A DNA stretch of 13,041 nt from an uncultured Clostridia bacterium (GCA_947589635.1 CANQCC010000030.1:1-13041); one strand, 5' to 3'. Positions 1-7,496 are shown, counted from the first letter of the stretch. Translations and numbers: made by a program. The notes: generated from the letters alone by a model not told the origin.

Positions 1-1022
1 AGATCGCCTTCCCATCCGCTTGGGCATATGTAATAGATCTTCAGCTTATAATAATTTTCCACATCGTACCTTGCCTTGACCAGAGTGGATTTTTCAAATT
101 TGATGCTGTCATCGATCTGATATTCCTTTCCGTCCGCTTCCCAGCCTACGAAGGTATAATAGCTCCACTTTCCGTAAATCGTATATATATATCCTTCGTT
201 CGAGCTGTCTTCGCCTTCATAGGTCGCGTATCCGTCCGCAAGGATATCCCACGTCTCCTCTCCGAAAATGTCTTGGTTGAGGACGACCTCTTTGCCCTTT
301 TCGTCTATGGGCAGATAAAAACTTCTGTTGCTTTCGTACGTGACTTTTACGCCTATCGTGTTGTAGCCGAGAATGATGAGGGCGACGTTGGACACCGCAA
401 GCACGCCGAAGATTACCGCGCAAATTGAGGCGATGACTTTGGTGCTTGTCTCAAGTTTGTGAGAGGTGATCTTTTTGCCGTGCTTGTCATATAGATAGTA
501 GGAAGAGGAAAACTCGTCGTCGCGGGGGATGCTGCGGTAGCCTTCGTCACCGGACATCCGCACGTACCCGCCTATCATAAGGCCGAGCGCAAGTATGCAG
601 AACAGAACATAGACAAAAACCACCGACCAACTTGGCATTATGCCAAGCGCGTCCACATAGTCAAGGCGCATATGCGCGGGATAAAACACATCGAAGCCTA
701 TGAGGGCCGCCGCCACGACGGGCAACAGACAGGCAATGATCGCAAGCGCCAGACGCAGACAATAGCTGCGCTTTGCGGCGTTGTTTTTGCCGTCGTATTC
801 CCTGTCCATTCTTCTTCTGAAGTTTGACTTTGCCGCGGCAAGGGCGCTGTTGAACTGTTCCTTTTCCTGCTTGAGCCTGTCATAGTAGCGCTTCCTGTTG
901 GAGTCGTACGCGCTGTGCGAATGCGTCGCCACGCTTCTGTCGAAAGGCTTCTTGGTGGTGCCGGCAAGCATTTCGCGATACTTGCCTTCCATCTCCTTTT
1001 TCACGGTTGCATTAAAGTCCAT
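1..1022 (-). CDS. Three-helix membrane protein with extracellular InlB-like repeat (partial, C-terminus beyond window)
   Basis: This frame is open from an ATG at 1022 to the left edge, giving 340 residues without a stop. The start follows AAGGAG at good spacing and lies 22 bases after the previous gene. Residues 1-85 are charged and probably helical, rich in Lys, Arg and Glu. Hydrophobic segments at about 88-110, 132-152 and 195-219 look like transmembrane helices. The positive N-terminus suggests N-inside, so the C-terminus should lie outside the cell. Residues about 280-319 (YTFVGWEADGKEY followed by a T-L-x-K-A-x-Y ending) resemble an InlB B-repeat (Listeria-Bacteroides repeat, Flg_new type), common in Firmicute surface proteins. 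As part of the secretion-like operon it could be a channel, anchor or surface component, but that is inferred from context. It does not look like EsaA, EssA or EssB as far as I can judge. Confidence 0.85.
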   Translation of the reverse strand, partial: MDFNATVKKEMEGKYREMLAGTTKKPFDRSVATHSHSAYDSNRKRYYDRLKQEKEQFNSALAAAKSNFRRRMDREYDGKNNAAKRSYCLRLALAIIACLLPVVAAALIGFDVFYPAHMRLDYVDALGIMPSWSVVFVYVLFCILALGLMIGGYVRMSGDEGYRSIPRDDEFSSSYYLYDKHGKKITSHKLETSTKVIASICAVIFGVLAVSNVALIILGYNTIGVKVTYESNRSFYLPIDEKGKEVVLNQDIFGEETWDILADGYATYEGEDSSNEGYIYTIYGKWSYYTFVGWEADGKEYQIDDSIKFEKSTLVKARYDVENYYKLKIYYICPSGWEGD

Positions 1023-1044
1023 ATTCTTCTCCTTATATCTATGC

Positions 1045-1344
1045 TCAGCCAAAGTTACGCCTTACGTAAGCTTTGGAAATGTATTCGTTGAATTTTGTGA
1101 ATCTGTCCTGCAGTGCCTCGAGATTTTCCTCCGCGAAAGTACTCAGCTTGCCGCCGAGGTCCTCCAGCACTGAGATGAGGTTTTTTATGTCGCCGATAAA
1201 CTTATCGTCCGCGGTAAACCCCCTTGACAGCACGTCAAGTTTGGCGCGGCATTCGGACACGGTCTCCGCCACGCTCTCCTGCAAGTCCTTTATCGCGTTT
1301 GCCGATACCCTAAGCGCTTCGTCTTCTACGTTTACAATGTCCAT
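1045..1344 (-). CDS. Small WXG100-like helical-hairpin protein (fifth copy, no Trp)
   Basis: This 99-residue protein is predicted almost entirely helical: a first amphipathic helix at about residues 8-40, a short turn (RGFTADDKF, 41-49) and a second helix at about 50-92. That size and helix-turn-helix layout is typical of WXG100/ESX-type proteins, small dimeric substrates or adaptors of type VII secretion. The central Trp is replaced by Phe43, with Asp45 and Asp46 following, so the family call rests on fold, size and context. The start follows GAGGAC and lies 11 bases after the coiled-coil gene. It is separated from the other four small genes by that coiled-coil gene and may be a partner of it or of the downstream membrane protein (inference). 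I see no signal peptide, membrane segment or YxxxD/E export motif. Confidence 0.8.
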   Translation of the reverse strand: MDIVNVEDEALRVSANAIKDLQESVAETVSECRAKLDVLSRGFTADDKFIGDIKNLISVLEDLGGKLSTFAEENLEALQDRFTKFNEYISKAYVRRNFG

Positions 1345-1355
1345 ATCTCAAGTCC

Positions 1356-2480
1356 TCAAAGCAGTCTCATACGCTCGTCGTATGAAAACGTCGTTTTTTC
1401 TCCGTCCTCCACAACCTCGATAAGGCGCACCCTTATCGCGCAAAGCATGCGCGCGTTGGGCTTCTGCCTTGTGGGGAAAAGTTCCTCGCAGACCTTGTCG
1501 AGAGAGGCGATGACCGTCCCCGTCGCGGCCTTGACGTTTGCCGAGCCTTTTATGCGGCGAGTATATATCGCGTCGGCGTACGAAAGCACGTACGCTCTGT
1601 CAAGTTCCGTGCAATTTTTGCAAAACCTTTGCTCGCAATACTTAAACGGAAACTTCTTTGCTTTTTTGCCGCCGGCAGGCTCCGTAGTCTCGCTTTTTGC
1701 GCCGTCCCCGCTCTTTTTTGCGACGAACGCCGCCTTTATGGAGTTTTCCGTCGAGTTGGGGGCAGACGCCGAAGTCTTGCCTTCAAAACGTGCGCTTCCG
1801 CCCGTATAGGTCCTCGCTGCGGAGGGCGAAAATCCCGTCGTCAATTTGAAGGTCTTCGAGACGACATAGGCGCCCACCGCGTCCATGACGGCGACTATGG
1901 ATTGCATATTGTATTCCGCCTCGTCCGAGCAGGAGCTTTGATACTTCCTCATCTCGTAGACGTTGTTTTCTATGTTCTGGCGCACCATGGACACGGCGCC
2001 CTTAAGCGTATCGAGGTTTGACTTTAGCGACGACGCCTTGTCGCGCACCTGCCGCGCCTCCTGACAAAGTCCGCTGTAATATTGATAGTTTTGAGACTCC
2101 TCCGCGATGCCTCTTCGCGCGGCGGCTATGCCCGCATCGTCGTATATGACCACGGTATAGGAATTGCCGTTTTCGTCCTGATGCGTTTCCGTCCTCGGGT
2201 TGGCAAGCAGGTAATCAAGCGTTGCCTGGTGCTGTTCCATGCGGGCATAGGCCTCGTTGGCCTTTTGCTCGTTGACTCCCATTTTGCTTTCCGCTTCGCT
2301 TATGACCTGCCCCACTTTGGCAAGTTGGGAGGAGAGTTTGCTTTCCTCCTCGTCGACCTCGTTTTGCATGGTCAAAGAGGAGTCCTCCGCCTGCGCCGCC
2401 AAAGAGAGCACGTCTCTGTAGCCCGCTCTCAACTCGTACGCGAGGGACGATATTGCGCTGTATGCAGTCCTCATCCTCAT
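1356..2480 (-). CDS. Long coiled-coil protein with Cys cluster, putative type VII-like substrate or structural component
   Basis: This 374-residue protein is not a family I recognise. Residues about 5-95 and 115-205 are long, charged, heptad-rich helices, interrupted at 96-116 by a short polar stretch (TETHQDENGNSYTVV) that looks like a beta insert or hairpin tip. Residues about 212-280 are a Ser/Thr/Ala/Gly/Lys-rich linker. The C-terminal part (about 280-374) begins with C282-x4-C287-x2-C290 and has further cysteines at 331 and 347, suggesting a metal-binding or disulfide-linked module. The N-terminal helices recall the long helical region of LXG or ESX-associated proteins, but no known toxin domain is visible at the C-terminus. 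The start follows GGGGTGA, which overlaps the stop of the upstream gene, so translation is probably coupled. A substrate, scaffold or regulator of the ATPase are all possible. Confidence 0.85.
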   Translation of the reverse strand: MRMRTAYSAISSLAYELRAGYRDVLSLAAQAEDSSLTMQNEVDEEESKLSSQLAKVGQVISEAESKMGVNEQKANEAYARMEQHQATLDYLLANPRTETHQDENGNSYTVVIYDDAGIAAARRGIAEESQNYQYYSGLCQEARQVRDKASSLKSNLDTLKGAVSMVRQNIENNVYEMRKYQSSCSDEAEYNMQSIVAVMDAVGAYVVSKTFKLTTGFSPSAARTYTGGSARFEGKTSASAPNSTENSIKAAFVAKKSGDGAKSETTEPAGGKKAKKFPFKYCEQRFCKNCTELDRAYVLSYADAIYTRRIKGSANVKAATGTVIASLDKVCEELFPTRQKPNARMLCAIRVRLIEVVEDGEKTTFSYDERMRLL

Positions 2481-2484
2481 ATCG

Positions 2485-2748
2485 TCACCCCAAAGAATTG
2501 AGCTCCGCCTGCAGAGAAGCTATCTGAGAATCCACTCTTGCGGAGTCCACGTTTTGCTTTACGGCGTCATAGCCCTGCTTGTTCTGGCTGAACAGCCCCC
2601 ATATCGCCTGCGCAAACATGTTCACGTTGTCGTTTATGCCCAAAAAGGAATCGCCGATGGGGTCGTCCCACATCTGATGCGCGACGGCAATATTGTCGTT
2701 CATGCCCGTTATGACATTGTAAAATTCGCCGTAGATTTCGCCGTCCAT
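2485..2748 (-). CDS. Small WXG100-like helical-hairpin protein (fourth copy, WDD motif)
   Basis: This 87-residue protein has two helices around a central W27-D28-D29, followed eight residues after the Trp by Phe35. The W-x-D-x5-F pattern in the turn resembles that of small type VII partner proteins in Firmicutes, in place of the classical W-x-G. A second Trp-Gly pair (W50-G51) lies in helix two. The start follows GAGGAAGG and sits 10 bases after the third copy. The helical, soluble character and position in a run of similar genes suggest an exported dimeric partner or adaptor for the ATPase (inference). I see no signal peptide or YxxxD/E tail motif. Confidence 0.82.
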   Translation of the reverse strand: MDGEIYGEFYNVITGMNDNIAVAHQMWDDPIGDSFLGINDNVNMFAQAIWGLFSQNKQGYDAVKQNVDSARVDSQIASLQAELNSLG

Positions 2749-2758
2749 TATGCCTTCC

Positions 2759-3037
2759 TCATCTTATGGTAGGTCTCATGCGGATAAGCTCCGCCTTGCG
2801 CCTGAAATATGCGGGATACTCGCCGAGTATCTGCTCCATCACGGACTGCACGCCGCGACGTATGCCCGCTATTTCTTCCACAAGCGAGCCTATCGTCCTG
2901 TCGTCGTCCCACTCCGAGCGCAACGAGTTGATGTTGTCGAGATATCTGTCCATTATCTCTATTTGCTGAAAGCAATAGCCCTCTACTATCTGCGCCGTAG
3001 CCTCAAGCGCTTCGGGATTAAGATCGAGATTGTCCAT
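2759..3037 (-). CDS. Small WXG100-like helical-hairpin protein (third copy, WDD motif)
   Basis: This 92-residue protein has helix one at about residues 8-40, W43-D44-D45 in the turn, and helix two at about 48-83, ending in a basic tail (RRKAELIRMRPTIR). Size, two-helix layout and the central Trp fit a WXG100-like protein, although the Gly of W-x-G is Asp here. The start is set by a very strong ribosome binding site, TGAGGAGGG, whose TGA is the stop codon of the preceding gene, so the two are probably translationally coupled. The basic C-terminal tail distinguishes it from its acidic neighbours and could mediate pairing or ATPase binding (inference). Confidence 0.84.
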   Translation of the reverse strand: MDNLDLNPEALEATAQIVEGYCFQQIEIMDRYLDNINSLRSEWDDDRTIGSLVEEIAGIRRGVQSVMEQILGEYPAYFRRKAELIRMRPTIR

Positions 3038-3047
3038 ATTTCCCTCC

Positions 3048-3317
3048 TCAGATCTGATTGTACAGATCGATCCACTTGATCACGGATCTGCAATAGGTCG
3101 CGACGGCTTCCATCCTGTCGCCCACCTGCTTGAGCATAGTCTGCATCTGATCGGACAGCTCCAGATACCTGTTGTACGTGGGGTCGCTTAGCCCCGAAAA
3201 TTGCGCGTTGACGTTTTTGTCAAGCACGTTGACGTTGTGGAGCAGGCGCTCGCTTGCGTCATGCGAATACGTTATAGCGCTGTTTGCCGCCGCCTTTGAC
3301 AGCTTTGTTCTTGCCAT
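3048..3317 (-). CDS. Small WXG100-like helical-hairpin protein (second copy, FSG instead of WXG)
   Basis: This 89-residue protein starts at the ATG at 3317, not at the in-frame ATG at 3488. The 3317 start follows AGGTGA and gives a size matching its neighbours, while the longer version would overlap most of the preceding gene. Helix one spans about residues 5-37, then QFSGLSDPTY forms the turn, then helix two spans about 49-80. F40-S41-G42 sits where W-x-G is expected, so this may be the copy closest to the canonical motif apart from Phe for Trp. A Trp (W82) is near the C-terminus. Function is inferred from size, fold and context: a small partner or substrate of a type VII-like system. Confidence 0.82.
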   Translation of the reverse strand: MARTKLSKAAANSAITYSHDASERLLHNVNVLDKNVNAQFSGLSDPTYNRYLELSDQMQTMLKQVGDRMEAVATYCRSVIKWIDLYNQI

Positions 3318-3325
3318 ATTTTCAC

Positions 3326-3607
3326 CTATACCTGCAATTTGTAAAGCGCTTGCACAAGTTCTATCTTCTGCTTCGCTTTGTCTATGAGGGGCGCCGCGAT
3401 GTCGTGCACGGAGCTTACGTCCATCTTGAGCGCGTGCATGGCGAGGGACAGCCTTTGAAAATCCTCGTCCTCCCAGACGCCTCCGCATGCGTCGACTTTG
3501 CTTACGGCGTCGTCCACGGTTGCCGAAAACGTGCGCTCGAACTTTTCTATCGCCGAGACAAGCCCTTCTATAGCCTCAATATCGATTACGGCGTCGTTCC
3601 CGCTCAT
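3326..3607 (-). CDS. Small WXG100-like helical-hairpin protein (first copy, WED motif)
   Basis: This 93-residue acidic protein has helix one at about residues 8-38, a turn CGGVWEDEDF (41-50) with Trp45, and helix two at about 50-88. Two glycines precede the Trp, and the W-x-D pattern is shared with two later copies. The ATG lies one base after the ATPase stop codon and is preceded by AAAGGG, which implies co-translation with the ATPase. WXG100 proteins are usually exported as dimers by FtsK/EssC-type ATPases that recognise their C-termini. The immediate adjacency makes this the best candidate for a direct ATPase partner (inference). No signal peptide or membrane segment is seen. Confidence 0.85.
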   Translation of the reverse strand: MSGNDAVIDIEAIEGLVSAIEKFERTFSATVDDAVSKVDACGGVWEDEDFQRLSLAMHALKMDVSSVHDIAAPLIDKAKQKIELVQALYKLQV

Positions 3608-3608
3608 A

Positions 3609-6600
3609 TCAACCCTTTATAAGCTCCTTATAGTTTTTGCAAAGCGCGTCGTACCACTTCTTGTCCTGCGCCTCGTCGTATCTGTACACCCTTATCTTGG
3701 TGTGCTCGTCCTGAGCCGCGACAAGCGCGACCTTGGGATTGGTCAGGCTGCTGGAAACCTTGTAGTCGCCAAGCACCTGCGCCATGACGTTTGTGGGAAT
3801 GCCCTTGACAAACACTTTGTACTTGATCTCCTGCACGCTCTTGCTGATCGCCTGTATGCCGAGAGGATTGTCGATGGACATGATGAAGTGCACGCCGTAC
3901 TTGCCGCCTCTGTCAAGCAACTCCCTGAAAGCGTCCGTAAAGTGGATGGAATCGGGCATGCCGGAAGAGGACGAGGATATGTCGCTTGCCGCCGCCCTCG
4001 ACGCGTTGTACGACGAGAATATGCTGAGTGCGTCGCTCATGCTGTTGCCCGTAGGAGGCGCTGCCGCCGTCGCCTGCTTTGACGTGTCGCTTAGCTGCAG
4101 GTTGGGGTTTTCGCCAAACAGATCCGCATATCTCTGCAGCGAGTGCACCACCACAAAATACGGCGCGTAAGCCTTGGCATATTCCGAGGTATCCGCCTCC
4201 GCCGCTCTCTCTTTGTACTTCTTGTACAGATCCTTCACGCAATCCTTCATCTGCGCGGGAGAGGACACTGTCTCTATCATATCGCCGAAGTCGGAGTGCA
4301 GCACGTTGAAAAGATCCTGCGAGTTTTTGGGATTTATCATCTCGCCGTTTGCATAATACAGCTTGACGCGCGGGGAGACGCAATCCGCGTTGGTCGCCTG
4401 ATTGACGATGGTGGACAACAGCGCGTAACCCATCATATCCCTTATTATCTCTATATCGTAGCCCGCGACAAGTATGTTGTCCTTGTCGCTTCTGATCGCG
4501 ATGTCCATATCGAACGGTTGCCCCGTGACATAGTCCTGACCAAGCTGCACGTTGTATTTCTCGAACGCCTTGGACACGATGTCTTTCTTGCTTGGGACCT
4601 GGGTATATACGGTGTTGCCGAGGACGGGAGACGGCTCGTCGTCGTCGCCGACGATGTACAGCGGCGCCTGAGCGTACGCGCCCTTGACGTTCTTCCACTT
4701 GTCTATGATCATCTGCGAATATTTCTGTCTGTTCTCGCTTGTCTCGGCGTACGCGACGCGGAATTCCACACTGTCGTTGCCATAGCGGATATCGTTTATG
4801 ACGCCGAGGCCCTTTTCGGGACGGTTGAGGTTTCTGACCACCTTGGGGTCGATCTTGACGTCGATGGCGTCGTCCGGCTCGTTAAGGCGGAGGCTTATTC
4901 TGTTGCCTATCTGGCTGAGCACCTTATCCCTGAGACCGGGCGCGGATTTGGGTATGTTCTGAGACGCCCAAAGTATGTTGATACCAAACGCTCTGCCCTT
5001 CTTGAACAGCTCGCGCAGAATGTCGATGGCCTTTTGTCCAAGCCTCTCGTCCTGCTCGAACAGCTCCTGAATTTCGTCTATGATGACAAACAGCCTCGGC
5101 ATAGACTTGCCCGTCGCCCTGTATTGCACGATGTCCTCGACGCGGCAGATCCTGAATTCGTCCTCTCTGCGGCGCAGCTCCTTATGCAAGTTGTTCAGTA
5201 TGGACACGCCGTCTTCGAGGTCGCTTGTAAGCCCCGTAAGTTTGATGTGCGGCAGCTGCTTTGCGCGATCCTTGTTGGCCTCGTAGTACTTGAATTCCAC
5301 GCCGCCCTTGAAGTCGACAAGGTACAGATTCAGCTCCTCCGGGCTGTACTTGTAGCACGCGCTCATAATGATTGTATGCAGCAGGTTGGATTTACCGGAG
5401 CCCGTGCCGCCGATGACCACCGCGTGCGCGGAGCCGTCGCCCGTCGTCTTGAGAAGCAGATTCTGAATTTCGCCGCCTCTTGCGCCGATGGGTATGTCGA
5501 GCACCTCTTCGGAGGGTGCGATGCCCTTTGCCTTCTTTCTGAGAGCGTCCGTGTTGTCGAACATCTGGCTGAGCGGAATGACTTTTTGTCTGTTGCTCTC
5601 CGCCGCGTCCTTAAGCATATCTATGATGCCGGGAAGCATGTCCGTCTTGATGTCCTTTTTGGGCACGAACTCGTTTGCGGAGGGGATGTTAAGCGAAAAA
5701 CGGCTGCCGTCGCAATTTATCGTGACGGAGCACTGCTCCGCAAGCGCGAGGAATTGCGCGTTGTCCTCCCTCTTGAAGCCGGGCTGCAAAGCGCAGCTCT
5801 TGTTGTTGATGATTATCGTAAATATGCCCGCCTTGTTGCCGTCCTTCATTATCTTTGAGATGTGCTTTATCGTGTCGTCGCGTATGCCCGACGGATAGTT
5901 TACAAGCACAAACAGATGCACGCTTTGCGGGTTCGCCTCGAATTTGGCGTTGTATTCGTAAATGTCCTTGACGTTGTTGAGGCTGAGGCGCTCCTCCTCG
6001 ACCGTGAACATGGTCCTTTCAAGGTCCTTGATGGTGTCCGCAAGCTGGCGGTCGTCGCGGATTATTCCGTTGAAGAGGATGTTGCTGTTTATCTTGGTGA
6101 GCGTCTTATATTGCGAAAAGTTCATCATGTTGTCTATGTCCACAAGGCAGAAATTGATCCTGTTTGCGGGGAAAGTCAACAAAAATTGTATGATGAGCTG
6201 ATTTATAAAGTCCTTCGCGTTCTGCGAATAGTCGTCGTTTGGCAAATTGATAAGCACGTTGCCGTGTTCCTTGAGGTCGAGTATCAACGGGCAGGCAAGA
6301 TATCCGTCCGCCATATACTTGCCGAGCGTGGGGCTGGCGGCAAAATACTTCAGATGGTTCTTGTCCCTGTCCACAAGCATCTTGACGTCGCCTATGTTTA
6401 TATGCTCGCCGTACACGGCGCTGCCCACCGCGGGATCGACGTCCGCTTCCTGCCCCGTCTTCTCAAGCCCCGTGAAGAAGCTCCTCTTGATTGCGCCCGC
6501 GTCCTCGTTGCAGAACAACTGCGCAAATCTGTTGTCGTAGGCGCTGTCAAGCCTCGCCTTTGTCTCGCTCAGCCAAAGTTTGCTCTGACTGTCCATAAAC

Positions 6601-7373
6601 TTGTCGAAAGAGGCGATGTCAAATTGAGTTTTATAGCATATCTCGATGTCGTCAAGGCAACGCACCGCGTTCACGCACGTGTTGCATATCGTGGACGCCC
6701 ACTTTGAAAGCACCTTTCTGTCCATCACTTCCTTTATCTCGGTAGCCCTCTTATGTTGGTCGTCATAATAGTGCTGATGCTTTACCTCCGTCTTCTTGCC
6801 CGAAGCGTCCTTACTCATGTACGAGGTCTCGAAAGACTCCGCGTCGCCCGTGGGGAATTTCACCGTGACAGGAGGCACCGCCTCGTCAAAATCGAAGGCG
6901 TTTAACGTGTCAATATAGCCGTTGATCTTGTCCACAAGCTGATAGAACTTCTTCTTCAGATCCTCAAGCTCGCGCGGCTTGTCGTTCTCGTCGGAGTTGA
7001 AAGGGCGGAGAGCGGCGGATGAGCCGCTTGAAGTCACTTCCTCAAAATCGTCGTCTTCGATGACGCTGTCCGAAAGCAGCCTGTCCTCCTCGCTCTCCCT
7101 CAGCTTGCTCAGCGCGGCCGCGGCCTCGTCCTTATAGTCCTTGCGCATAAGCTCCACGATGTCGAGCAGCTTTTTGCGAACGGGCGCGAAATTGTTCTCG
7201 CAGTACTTCTTCAGATTATCCTGCATGGAAGCCTTAAGTTCTTCCGTGCTCTTTTTGACGGACGCCAATTCGTTTTCGTAAGCCTTGACATTGTCGGAAT
7301 ACAGCTTGTCCATCTCCACGCAATTGGCATTGACTTTGCCGATCACTTCAAGCACATCGTTGATACCAAACAT
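3609..7373 (-). CDS. FtsK/EssC-like type VII secretion ATPase, soluble, with one intact P-loop module of three
   Basis: This is a 1254-residue protein. Residues about 1-340 are charged and coiled-coil rich, with no FHA domain or transmembrane segment. Three similar ATPase-like modules follow: about 350-560 (degenerate), 600-880 (intact) and 920-1250 (degenerate). The middle one has Walker A GGTGSGKS (655-662), the EssC/FtsK signature LYLVDFKGGVEF, and Walker B with D766-E767. Module one has INLPNDDYSQNA at the P-loop and a V-N pair in place of the catalytic D-E. Module three has LVAGYDIEIIRD and H-S. A Ser-rich linker, including a run of five serines, lies in module three. The start at 7373 is chosen over an in-frame ATG at 7403 because GAGGTGG precedes it. 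EccC/EssC proteins power export of WXG100 proteins and are normally membrane-anchored. Lack of an anchor implies recruitment by another protein, perhaps the membrane protein at 1-1022. The ATPase family is certain, the secretion role likely. Confidence 0.92.
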   Translation of the reverse strand: MFGINDVLEVIGKVNANCVEMDKLYSDNVKAYENELASVKKSTEELKASMQDNLKKYCENNFAPVRKKLLDIVELMRKDYKDEAAAALSKLRESEEDRLLSDSVIEDDDFEEVTSSGSSAALRPFNSDENDKPRELEDLKKKFYQLVDKINGYIDTLNAFDFDEAVPPVTVKFPTGDAESFETSYMSKDASGKKTEVKHQHYYDDQHKRATEIKEVMDRKVLSKWASTICNTCVNAVRCLDDIEICYKTQFDIASFDKFMDSQSKLWLSETKARLDSAYDNRFAQLFCNEDAGAIKRSFFTGLEKTGQEADVDPAVGSAVYGEHINIGDVKMLVDRDKNHLKYFAASPTLGKYMADGYLACPLILDLKEHGNVLINLPNDDYSQNAKDFINQLIIQFLLTFPANRINFCLVDIDNMMNFSQYKTLTKINSNILFNGIIRDDRQLADTIKDLERTMFTVEEERLSLNNVKDIYEYNAKFEANPQSVHLFVLVNYPSGIRDDTIKHISKIMKDGNKAGIFTIIINNKSCALQPGFKREDNAQFLALAEQCSVTINCDGSRFSLNIPSANEFVPKKDIKTDMLPGIIDMLKDAAESNRQKVIPLSQMFDNTDALRKKAKGIAPSEEVLDIPIGARGGEIQNLLLKTTGDGSAHAVVIGGTGSGKSNLLHTIIMSACYKYSPEELNLYLVDFKGGVEFKYYEANKDRAKQLPHIKLTGLTSDLEDGVSILNNLHKELRRREDEFRICRVEDIVQYRATGKSMPRLFVIIDEIQELFEQDERLGQKAIDILRELFKKGRAFGINILWASQNIPKSAPGLRDKVLSQIGNRISLRLNEPDDAIDVKIDPKVVRNLNRPEKGLGVINDIRYGNDSVEFRVAYAETSENRQKYSQMIIDKWKNVKGAYAQAPLYIVGDDDEPSPVLGNTVYTQVPSKKDIVSKAFEKYNVQLGQDYVTGQPFDMDIAIRSDKDNILVAGYDIEIIRDMMGYALLSTIVNQATNADCVSPRVKLYYANGEMINPKNSQDLFNVLHSDFGDMIETVSSPAQMKDCVKDLYKKYKERAAEADTSEYAKAYAPYFVVVHSLQRYADLFGENPNLQLSDTSKQATAAAPPTGNSMSDALSIFSSYNASRAAASDISSSSSGMPDSIHFTDAFRELLDRGGKYGVHFIMSIDNPLGIQAISKSVQEIKYKVFVKGIPTNVMAQVLGDYKVSSSLTNPKVALVAAQDEHTKIRVYRYDEAQDKKWYDALCKNYKELIKG

Positions 7374-7466
7374 AAACCACCTCGTCGTCGCGGAAGGCAA
7401 CACCCGCCGCGTCTCAATTCAGCAATATATTATAGATATTCTATAAATATTAAATATATTTTAATA

Positions 7467-7496
7467 ATTCTACCATTATTGCGCAATATCTGTCAA
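7467..7496 (-). promoter_or_regulatory. Sigma-A-type promoter of the secretion-like operon
   Basis: On the minus strand a perfect -35 box TTGACA (7491-7496) is followed after 18 bases by TAGAAT (7467-7472). Transcription should start near 7460, leaving a leader of about 87 bases before the ATPase ATG at 7373. It lies downstream of the aminopeptidase terminator, so the operon appears to have its own control. Confidence 0.75.
7477..7488. promoter_or_regulatory. Perfect 12-bp palindrome between -35 and -10, candidate operator
   Basis: TATTGCGCAATA reads the same on both strands and fills the centre of the spacer of the secretion-operon promoter, a classical repressor position. Two AT-rich inverted repeats follow nearby: TATTAAA/TTTAATA (7448-7466), over the start region, and TATAGA/TCTATA (7431-7445), in the leader. 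AT-rich palindromes are common by chance, so only the GC-containing one is worth weight. No regulator gene is in the window. Confidence 0.35.

Noticed and set aside
1356..2480. LXG-type toxin with immunity gene
   Set aside because: No toxin domain is visible at the C-terminus, and the following gene is another small helical protein rather than a recognisable immunity protein.
3048..3488. Longer start for the second small helical protein
   Set aside because: It would add 57 residues of Arg-rich sequence that overlaps the preceding gene in another frame. The ATG at 3317 has its own ribosome binding site and gives a family-like size.
4143..5858. Open frame of 571 codons on the plus strand
   Set aside because: It is antisense to the ATPase gene and lies in the shadow of its codon pattern. 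It has no recognisable motif and covers the conserved Walker region on the other strand.
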